A stretch of DNA of 6,880 nucleotides from positions 1-6,880 of the forward strand of contig WGBJ01000379.1 of assembly GCA_015494385.1 (NCBI GenBank), written 5' to 3'. This document shows positions 1 to 4,593 of this stretch, in pieces. This DNA comes from Marinosulfonomonas sp. (lineage in GTDB: Bacteria; Pseudomonadota; Alphaproteobacteria; Rhodobacterales; Rhodobacteraceae). The notes under the pieces are model-generated. The model was not told the origin of the DNA. It ran no database searches and was given only the letters and a program-made list of their open reading frames with translations. The first letter of the stretch is position 1. Every line of letters starts with the position of its first letter. Made by a program: the position numbers and the translations under genes.

Positions 1-2
1 AT

Positions 3-383
3 ATTGATCTGATCGGAATTGCAGAGCTTGTTCTGGATAGCGCAAGCCCGGGAAAAGCCTCTCCTTGGGAGCCACTATCAGCCTATGATACCCGCCCATT
101 TCAATACGGGTTGGTTGAGGTGATCCCTAATTATCCAAAGGAATTGCAGGAAAATGTATACCTGAAAATGGGGCAGAATGGTGAGGTGAAAACTGTGATT
201 GCCTGCAGTGTTATTGGAACGGTTGCCTTTCCGGGCTGCCAGCAGTTTTCCAGGACGCCTTCCGGTGTGGATATAAAGTTCAGTTATCCCATCCGATTTT
301 TGCCACGTTGGCAAAAAATGAAAAACAACATTCACAGCTTTGTCGAATGCGCAATTGATCAAGCTAGAAAAACCGCCCCGTGA
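3..383 (+). CDS. Unrecognised protein, C-terminal part (5' end outside window)
   Basis: The frame is open from the window edge to the TGA at 381-383, giving 126 visible residues, so this is the C-terminal part of a longer protein. A TTG at 111 could serve as an internal start, but the reading frame continues upstream with protein-like sequence, so a truncated left end is more likely. I do not recognise the family. Two cysteines (visible residues 68 and 79, in IACSVIG and FPGCQQF) flank a probable beta hairpin, followed by the aromatic/basic stretch RFLPRWQKMK and an amphipathic C-terminal helix. No membrane segment is visible in this part. G+C is about 46% by hand count over bases 1-360, clearly below the 58-60% of argS, which suggests an accessory or transferred gene. 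No function is proposed. Confidence 0.7.
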   Translation: MDLIGIAELVLDSASPGKASPWEPLSAYDTRPFQYGLVEVIPNYPKELQENVYLKMGQNGEVKTVIACSVIGTVAFPGCQQFSRTPSGVDIKFSYPIRFLPRWQKMKNNIHSFVECAIDQARKTAP

Positions 384-398
384 CAGGGCCTTGTTTTT
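368..398 (+). terminator. Possible intrinsic terminator after the first gene
   Basis: GCCC (375-378) can pair with GGGC (386-389) across a 7-base loop. Below an internal loop, an A-tract plus C (368-373) can pair with G plus the T-run at 393-398. The hairpin overlaps the stop codon at 381-383 and ends in five Ts. The upper stem is only 4 bp, so this is a weak to moderate candidate. Confidence 0.35.
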
Positions 399-450
399 GC
401 ACCGCCTTTACCTACAATCCCCCCATTGGAAATGCGCGAAAGGCAAGAGC

Positions 451-756
451 ATGTCGGACCCCGAAGATGAATACACCCGTGTCGGCCAGCAAATCACCGG
501 TGCTGAGCAAAGCCAGATGTTTGGCAAGCCCTGTTTCAAAACAGGTGGCAAGGCCTTTGTGGCCTATTTTCAGGACGCAATGGTGTTCAAGCTGACCGGT
601 GACACCCACGCCGCCGCCCTGGCGCTGGACGGGGCGCAATTGTTTGATCCGTCGGGCAAGGGGCGGGCAATGAAGGAATGGGTGCAGGTGCCATTTGCGC
701 ACAAAGACCAGTGGCCGGAATTGGCCGGCGCAGCCCGTCAATACGTTAGTGGCTAG
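451..756 (+). CDS. Small TfoX/Sxy- or YjbR-like protein (101 aa)
   Basis: The 101-residue product carries MFGKPCFKTGGKAF (residues 23-36), then a strand (FVAYFQDAMVFKL), a DPSGKGR turn (66-72) and MKEWVQVP (74-81). This pattern resembles the small alpha/beta fold shared by TfoX N-terminal and MmcQ/YjbR-type proteins. Members of these families include competence regulators and many proteins of unknown role; nothing here fixes a function, and it is far too short for full-length TfoX with its C-terminal domain. The ATG at 451 is preceded by AAAGG with a 7-base gap. The same frame is open back to a TTG at 340, but that extension would overlap the upstream gene and reads unlike a protein. No signal peptide or membrane segment is visible. 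The stop codon (TAG, 754-756) overlaps the stop of the convergent HMA gene. Confidence 0.75.
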   Translation: MSDPEDEYTRVGQQITGAEQSQMFGKPCFKTGGKAFVAYFQDAMVFKLTGDTHAAALALDGAQLFDPSGKGRAMKEWVQVPFAHKDQWPELAGAARQYVSG

Positions 757-950
757 GCCTGCGTCGCCTCGTACCCTTCTTCTTTCAGCGCGGCCAGAAT
801 GGCCCTCAGATCGGCACGGCTGTCAATTTCAACCGTGCGCGTGTCCAGATCAACCGCAACCTTGGCGTTTGCATCAACGCTTGCCACGGCCTTTTCCACA
901 GCCGCCTTACAATGGCCGCAGGTCATGTCGGGAATGTTCAGTTTTGTCAT
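753..950 (-). CDS. Heavy-metal-associated (HMA) domain protein, CopZ-like copper chaperone
   Basis: This 65-residue protein is a single HMA domain. The metal site MTCGHC lies at residues 9-14 with ligands Cys11 and Cys14, followed by the helix KAAVEKAVASV, a VDLDTRTVEI strand and the C-terminal EEGYEA motif typical of CopZ/Atx1-type domains. Family members bind Cu(I) in the cytosol and pass it to P-type ATPases or regulators; binding here is inferred from the motif. The ATG at 948-950 has GAGG six bases upstream. It lies 24 bases downstream of xth on the same strand and is probably cotranscribed with it. No copper ATPase or CueR-type regulator is visible in the window, so its partner must be elsewhere. 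At its 3' end the TAG shares bases with the stop codon of the convergent TfoX-like gene. Confidence 0.9.
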   Translation of the reverse strand: MTKLNIPDMTCGHCKAAVEKAVASVDANAKVAVDLDTRTVEIDSRADLRAILAALKEEGYEATQA

Positions 951-974
951 GGTTATCCTCGCATTAACAAAAGG

Positions 975-1754
975 TTACGCGGCCAGATCAACCCAGACCG
1001 GCACATGGTCGGACGGTTTTTCCCGTCCGCGGATTTCCGCATCTATCTGGCAGTCCAGCAACAGGTCCGCACATTGCGGTGTCATCAGGAAATGGTCGAT
1101 GCGGATACCGTCGTTTTTATTCCACGCCCCCGCCTGATAATCCCAGAAACTGTAATGGTCCGGCCCCTGGTGAATGGCGCGAAAGGCGTCTGTCAGGCCC
1201 AGATTGACAACCCGTCGCCAGGCCGTGCGGCTTTCAAGACGAAACAGTGCATCTTCGCGCCATTTGTCCGGATGCGCGGCATCCTCGGGCTGCGGGATGA
1301 TGTTGTAATCGCCCGCCATCAGCGCCGGTTCCTCGGTTTCCAGCAAGTCTTTGGCGCGGTGGTATAACCGTTCCATCCACGCCAGTTTATAGTCGTATTT
1401 CGGCCCCGGAACGGGGTTGCCATTAGGCAGATACAGCCCGCACACACGGATCGGTTTTTCGCCCATCACCGTGGCCTCGATCCAGCGGGCCTGTTCGTCG
1501 TCCTTATCACCAGGCAGGCCGCGTTGCACGTCCTCCAGCGGCAGTTTTGACAGGATCGCCACACCATTAAACGACTTTTGACCGTGCACCTCGACGTTAT
1601 AGCCCATGTCCTCGAATATTTCGCGCGGGAAGCCTTCGTCGACGGTCTTGATTTCCTGCAAAAGGGCCACATCGGGCGTGCGTTCCCGCAACCAGTCGGG
1701 CAGGGCGTTGATCCGCGCCTTGATGCCGTTGATGTTGAATGTGGCTATTTTCAT
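975..1754 (-). CDS. xth: Exodeoxyribonuclease III (AP endonuclease)
   Basis: The 259-residue product is a complete member of the exonuclease III/AP endonuclease (EEP) family, close to the 268 residues of E. coli XthA. Active-site landmarks are all present: FNINGIKAR at the N-terminus (Asn7), LLQEIK with metal ligand Glu34, GLYLPNGN with Tyr108, GDYNIIP with Asp149 and Asn151, RIDHFLM with Asp220, and the terminal SDHVP with the Asp249-His250 pair. The family cleaves the phosphodiester backbone 5' of abasic sites and removes 3' blocking groups in base-excision repair, using Mg2+. The ATG at 1752-1754 is preceded by GAGG with a 6-base gap. A 6-bp hairpin sits just upstream of that site. The HMA gene follows after 24 bases, so the two probably form one transcript. 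I saw no alphaproteobacterial LexA box (GTTC-N7-GTTC) in the upstream spacer. Confidence 0.96.
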   Translation of the reverse strand: MKIATFNINGIKARINALPDWLRERTPDVALLQEIKTVDEGFPREIFEDMGYNVEVHGQKSFNGVAILSKLPLEDVQRGLPGDKDDEQARWIEATVMGEKPIRVCGLYLPNGNPVPGPKYDYKLAWMERLYHRAKDLLETEEPALMAGDYNIIPQPEDAAHPDKWREDALFRLESRTAWRRVVNLGLTDAFRAIHQGPDHYSFWDYQAGAWNKNDGIRIDHFLMTPQCADLLLDCQIDAEIRGREKPSDHVPVWVDLAA

Positions 1755-1769
1755 TTCGCACCTCGCTGA

Positions 1770-1788
1770 CCCGACAGGTTTAGTCGGG
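1770..1788 (-). promoter_or_regulatory. GC-rich hairpin in the xth leader, just before the Shine-Dalgarno
   Basis: CCCGAC (1770-1775) and GTCGGG (1783-1788) form a perfect 6-bp inverted repeat around a 7-base loop. In the xth mRNA the hairpin would end 5 bases before the GAGG at 1764-1761. It could affect ribosome access or mRNA stability, or be a protein-binding dyad in DNA. No T-run follows in the direction of xth, so it is not an intrinsic terminator. Confidence 0.45.
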
Positions 1789-1831
1789 AATCTTGTAAAG
1801 CCTCAAGCACAAATTCGTTACCGGAGTTTTA

Positions 1832-1852
1832 ATGAAATATTCAAATTTTCAT
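1832..1852. promoter_or_regulatory. AT-rich 21-bp imperfect palindrome between xth and the Hint gene
   Basis: ATGAAA (1832-1837) and TTTCAT (1847-1852) are perfect inverted arms around the core TATTCAAAT, which itself contains TT-C-AA at the dyad centre. Sixteen of the twenty non-central positions are symmetric. It lies in the most AT-rich part of the divergent spacer (about 1803-1880), where promoters for xth and the Hint gene should be. It is operator-like in size and symmetry, but I cannot name a regulator, and AT-rich sequence gives such symmetry fairly easily. Confidence 0.3.
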
Positions 1853-1902
1853 ATTTTTAACACATTTTGCTGAAAAATACCCTGTTTGTGACGTGAGGAC
1901 AT

Positions 1903-1931
1903 TTCCTTTCTTTGGCCAATGGTTCAAGGAA
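1903..1931 (+). promoter_or_regulatory. Nested dyad upstream of the Hint gene
   Basis: TTCCTT (1903-1908) and AAGGAA (1926-1931) are inverted copies. Between them sits the perfect 8-bp palindrome TTGGCCAA (1912-1919). The structure ends 30 bases before the Hint start codon and would fall in its leader or promoter. The outer stem is only 6 bp with two G-C pairs and a 17-base loop, so a DNA-binding site is as plausible as an RNA hairpin. No convincing -35/-10 pair for the Hint gene was found in 1850-1945. Confidence 0.25.
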
Positions 1932-1961
1932 GGGCGAAAATAACGGAAGACGCGAAAAACG

Positions 1962-2867
1962 ATGCCAATCTATACCGACCAGGCTTTGGGGAGTAACTTT
2001 GATCCGGGCGCACCCCCGGGTTTGCCTGCGACCGTGGATGTCATCACAATGACCATGAATGATGCGGATGGTGACGGGTTTTTGTCACCAAACGGATCGG
2101 ATCAGATAAATGGCAGCAATATTACCGCTGTATGGGTTGGTGATACCGTTACTATTGACGGCGTCCAGATCACCGGAGTTACCTTCTATACCGCTGATAA
2201 TTCAGTATATTTCACCCCGACGGACGGGACGGCTTTTCCGCATGCGCCGGTTACGGTCACGTCTGTTACCTATGTTACCAACAGCACGCAGATCGCTGTC
2301 GGAAATCTGGGACCGCCCTGTTTTGTCGACGGCACGCTTATTTCCACCCCGGACGGGGCCGTTGCGGTCGAGGATTTGGCCGTTGGCGATCTGGTTCTGA
2401 CCAAAGACCACGGCGCACAACCGATCCGCTGGATCGGGCAGCGTAAAACCGGTGGTCGGGGTAAATTCGCGCCGGTTCTGATCAAGCAAGGGGCGCTGGG
2501 AAATGACCGTGATTTGCGGGTTTCGCCACAGCACCGGATGCTGGTGACCGGCTGGAAGGCCGAATTGTTCTTTGGCGAGGACGAGGTGCTGTGTGCCGCC
2601 GTTAACCTGCTGAATGACAACACAATTCTGCGCGATCCGTGCGACGAGGTGCAGTATTTCCACCTGATGTTCGATGCCCACGAGGTGATCTTTGCCGAAG
2701 GTGCCCCAAGCGAGAGTTTCCTGGTTGGCGAATATCTGTGCGGCGACAACACCGCGCTGTTGAACGAGCTGGAAGAACTGTTCCCCGGGATTGCCAAGAA
2801 CACCACTCGGAAAACCCCCGCCAGACGCATTGCCCGCGGGTTCGAAGCGGCGGCATTGGTCGGCTAA
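1962..2867 (+). CDS. Hint-domain (hedgehog/intein-type) protein, Rhodobacterales type
   Basis: The 301-residue product has two parts. Residues 1-119 form an acidic, beta-rich N-terminal region with a calcium-loop-like DADGDG (34-39), GDTVTIDG (60-67) and TFYTADNSVYFTPTDG (74-89). Residues 120 to about 275 form a Hint domain: Cys120 starts CFVDGTLISTPDG, followed by VEDLAVGDLVLTKD, RVSPQHRM with block-B His191, and FDAHEVIFAEGAPSESF. Hint domains cleave the backbone just before their first Cys, so the N-terminal region may be released; this is inferred from the family. There is no His-Asn plus Cys/Ser/Thr splice acceptor, so protein splicing is unlikely. No signal peptide and no RTX nonapeptides are visible. 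A basic tail (280-291, with KTPARR) follows the domain. The ATG at 1962 has GGAAG at 1945-1949, rather far away. The substrate and role are unknown. Confidence 0.85.
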   Translation: MPIYTDQALGSNFDPGAPPGLPATVDVITMTMNDADGDGFLSPNGSDQINGSNITAVWVGDTVTIDGVQITGVTFYTADNSVYFTPTDGTAFPHAPVTVTSVTYVTNSTQIAVGNLGPPCFVDGTLISTPDGAVAVEDLAVGDLVLTKDHGAQPIRWIGQRKTGGRGKFAPVLIKQGALGNDRDLRVSPQHRMLVTGWKAELFFGEDEVLCAAVNLLNDNTILRDPCDEVQYFHLMFDAHEVIFAEGAPSESFLVGEYLCGDNTALLNELEELFPGIAKNTTRKTPARRIARGFEAAALVG

Positions 2868-2886
2868 ATCTGCCCTTTTTTACGTC

Positions 2887-2917
2887 AAGTGGGAAAAACG
2901 CGCTTGCGTTCCCCCTT
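2887..2917. terminator. Composite hairpin between convergent Hint gene and erpA
   Basis: AACGC (2897-2901) and GCGTT (2906-2910) form a stem closed by a GCTT loop. Outside an internal loop, GGG (2891-2893) pairs with CCC (2912-2914) and AAG (2887-2889) with CTT (2915-2917). The structure fills most of the 48-base gap and touches the erpA stop codon. A six-T run (2876-2881) lies before it on the + strand, and no T-run follows the stem on either strand. It may end or protect both transcripts, but it is not a textbook intrinsic terminator. Confidence 0.3.
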
Positions 2918-3248
2918 ACATGGAAAAGGACGTGCCACAGCCGCAGCTGCTGGTTGCGTTCGGATTGTCGATGACAAAGCGCGCGCCGATCAATTCGTCG
3001 GAAAAATCGATCACCGCGTTGGACAAAAACGGCAGGGATACTTCGTCCACCACCACCTTTTGTCCGGCGCCCTCGATCACCAGATCGCCCTCGGCCACCT
3101 CGTCCAGCGTGATTTCATACTGGAACCCCGAACAGCCGCCACCCTCGACCGCGACGCGCAGTGCTTTGGGGTCGTTGCCATCATTGATCTCGGCCAGACG
3201 CGCAAAGGCGCGGTCGGTGACTTTGGGAGGTAAGGTTAGGTCCATCAT
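2916..3248 (-). CDS. erpA: A-type iron-sulfur carrier protein (ErpA/IscA family)
   Basis: The 110-residue product has the A-type carrier signature: Cys39 in GGGCSGFQY and the paired Cys102/Cys104 in SSCGCGTSFSM at the very C-terminus. These three cysteines bind a [2Fe-2S] or [4Fe-4S] cluster that the family hands to apoproteins in the cytosol. SLPFLSNAVIDF and GARFVIDNPNA are also typical. I chose the ATG at 3248 because a candidate promoter (-10 at 3285-3290) predicts a transcript starting near 3278, and the protein then begins MMDLTLPPKVT as relatives do. The frame runs on to 3344, but that extension would cross the promoter and the dgt start. The adjacent ATG at 3245 and one at 3269 are alternatives. 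No suf or isc operon is nearby, so this is a stand-alone carrier; ErpA rather than IscA/SufA is inferred from that and from overall resemblance. Confidence 0.93.
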   Translation of the reverse strand: MMDLTLPPKVTDRAFARLAEINDGNDPKALRVAVEGGGCSGFQYEITLDEVAEGDLVIEGAGQKVVVDEVSLPFLSNAVIDFSDELIGARFVIDNPNATSSCGCGTSFSM

Positions 3249-3284
3249 GGTGAAATCGTCCCGTTTCATTCCTGTTTGAACTGA

Positions 3285-3313
3285 CATATAAGCATTCCAA
3301 CCAAGGGCGACAA
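3285..3313 (-). promoter_or_regulatory. Candidate erpA promoter
   Basis: On the minus strand, TTGTCG (3313-3308) and TATATG (3290-3285) are separated by exactly 17 bases, and each matches four of six sigma-70-type consensus positions. Transcription would start near 3278, about 30 bases before the ATG at 3248. The -35 box lies just before the dgt Shine-Dalgarno, so the two divergent control regions overlap. Confidence 0.45.
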
Positions 3314-3325
3314 CAGGCAGGGGAC

Positions 3326-4462
3326 ATGCTTGAGAAATACGCATCCATTCCGGCCGATACGCGCGGACGGCTCTATCCGGAAGAAGAAAGCGCGTTCCGC
3401 TCGTGTTTTCAGCGTGATCGCGACCGGATCATCCATGCCTCGGCATTCCGGCGGCTGAAACACAAAACACAGGTTTTTGTCGAACACGAGGGCGATTATT
3501 TCCGCACCCGTCTGACCCATTCGATCGAGGTGGCGCAGGTGGCCCGCACCATCGCGGGGGCTTTGGGGCTGAATGGTGAACTGACCGAAGCGGTGGCGCT
3601 GGCGCATGATCTGGGACACACGCCGTTCGGCCATACCGGCGAGGACGCGCTGGCCGACTGTATGGCGCCCTATGGCGGCTTTGACCACAACGCACAGGCC
3701 ATCCGCATCGTTACATCGCTGGAGCGTCATTACGCCGAATGGGACGGGCTGAACCTGACGTGGGAGACGCTGGAGGCATTGGCCAAACACAACGGCCCCG
3801 TGACGGGCGCGTTGCCCTATGCGCTGGCCGAATACAACGCCGGTCATGATCTGGAGCTGGAAACCTATGCCAGTGCCGAGGCGCAGGTGGCGGCCCTGTC
3901 TGACGATATTGCCTATAATAACCATGACTTGCAGGATGGACTTCGCGCGGAATTATTCACCGATGATGACATCTGCGCCCTGCCGATTATTGGTGCGTGT
4001 TACGCCGAGGTGGATGCGCTTTATCCTGATCTGGGCAGTTACCGGCGCCGTCACGAGGCCCTGCGCCGGGTGTTCGGGGTGATGGTTTCTGATGTGATCG
4101 AGGAAAGTCGCCGTTTGATTGCCGCACTTGATCCGCAGCGGGTTGAAGATGTGCGGGCGGCGGGGGCGCCGGTGGTGCAGTTTTCCGCGCCATTATGGGC
4201 GGACCTGAAGGAAATCCGCGCCTTTCTGTTTGCCCGCATGTATCGCGCGCTCAGTGTGGTTGAAATGCGCGAGCGGGTGACAGGAGTGGTGATGGACCTG
4301 TTTCCGCTTTACCTGTCGCAGCCCGAACATCTGCCCCGCCACTGGAAGGGCGATATAGCCGCCGCGACCGACAGAACCGCGCTGGCCCGTGTGGTGGCGG
4401 ATTATATTGCCGGTATGACCGACCGTTTTGCCTTGCAGGAACATGAGCGGTTGATCGGATAG
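3326..4462 (+). CDS. dgt: HD-domain deoxynucleoside triphosphate triphosphohydrolase (dGTPase-like)
   Basis: The 378-residue product belongs to the dGTPase family, of the shorter type-2 length. The metal-binding HD set is complete: His65 in TRLTHSIEVAQ, His94-Asp95 in ALAHDLGHTPFGHTGEDAL, and Asp194 in LSDDIAYNNHDLQDGL. Family hallmarks also present are RDRDRIIHASAFRRLKHKTQVF (29-51), GGFDHNAQAIRI (117-128) and the C-terminal DYIAGMTDRFAL. Such enzymes hydrolyse dNTPs to the nucleoside and triphosphate, so they limit dNTP pools; the exact substrate here cannot be read from sequence. The ATG at 3326 follows a purine-rich AGGCAGGGGA (3315-3324). The gene is divergent from erpA with a 77-base spacer. 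On the plus strand, TATAAG at 3287-3292 is a good -10 (five of six), but the region 17 bases before it is a poor -35. Confidence 0.95.
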   Translation: MLEKYASIPADTRGRLYPEEESAFRSCFQRDRDRIIHASAFRRLKHKTQVFVEHEGDYFRTRLTHSIEVAQVARTIAGALGLNGELTEAVALAHDLGHTPFGHTGEDALADCMAPYGGFDHNAQAIRIVTSLERHYAEWDGLNLTWETLEALAKHNGPVTGALPYALAEYNAGHDLELETYASAEAQVAALSDDIAYNNHDLQDGLRAELFTDDDICALPIIGACYAEVDALYPDLGSYRRRHEALRRVFGVMVSDVIEESRRLIAALDPQRVEDVRAAGAPVVQFSAPLWADLKEIRAFLFARMYRALSVVEMRERVTGVVMDLFPLYLSQPEHLPRHWKGDIAAATDRTALARVVADYIAGMTDRFALQEHERLIG

Positions 4463-4466
4463 GGCT

Positions 4467-4514
4467 GGAGTGAAACTTTTATGCGCTCCGCGCGGGGGAT
4501 ATTTGTGGAACAAA
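4467..4514 (+). repeat. Hairpin block after dgt, possibly a dispersed intergenic element
   Basis: GGAGTG (4467-4472) pairs with CGCTCC (4484-4489) with one G-U pair. CCGCGCGG (4488-4495) is a palindrome overlapping that stem. A second small hairpin, TTTGT-GGA-ACAAA, covers 4502-4514. The stretch with the CCGCGCGGGGGATATTT core resembles, from memory, a sequence seen repeatedly between genes in Rhodobacteraceae. Only one copy is in this window, so repetition is not shown here. It probably ends or stabilises the dgt transcript. Confidence 0.35.
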
Positions 4515-4537
4515 GATGGGGAAGGGGTGCTTGAATG

Positions 4538-4565
4538 TTGACCTTGCCGTCTGCCATGCTAAACC
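4538..4565 (+). promoter_or_regulatory. Candidate argS promoter
   Basis: TTGACC (4538-4543, five of six matches to TTGACA) is followed after 16 bases by TAAACC (4560-4565), with a TG just before it as TGCTAAA. The -35 is strong and the -10 is loose, as is common in alphaproteobacterial housekeeping promoters. Transcription would begin near 4572, about 20 bases before the argS ATG. Confidence 0.5.
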
Positions 4566-4593
4566 CGCGTCCAACCCTTTCAAGGACAAGAAA

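Noticed and set aside
340..450. Extended start of the TfoX-like protein at a TTG
   Set aside because: It overlaps the preceding gene out of frame and the ATG at 451 has a reasonable ribosome site.
964..978. TTAA-N7-TTAC, one base from a CtrA-type site
   Set aside because: It lies between the xth stop and the HMA start inside a probable transcript and spans the xth stop codon; a match of this quality is expected by chance.
1962..2320. RTX or EF-hand calcium protein call for the Hint N-terminus
   Set aside because: There is only one DxDxDG loop, no GGxGxDxLx repeats, and the loop lacks the acidic residue at EF-hand position 12.
2269..2830. Long minus-strand open frames opposite the Hint gene
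   Set aside because: They have low-quality, Arg/Ser/Pro-rich translations and lie opposite a gene with clear domain motifs.
3249..3344. N-terminal extension of erpA up to 3344 (142 residues in total)
   Set aside because: It would overlap the dgt start and cross the candidate erpA promoter, and the added residues do not resemble A-type carriers.
4516..4593. Upstream ATG adding 26 residues to argS
   Set aside because: It lies before the candidate promoter at 4538-4565, while the ATG at 4594 has AAGGA at the right distance and gives the usual N-terminus.
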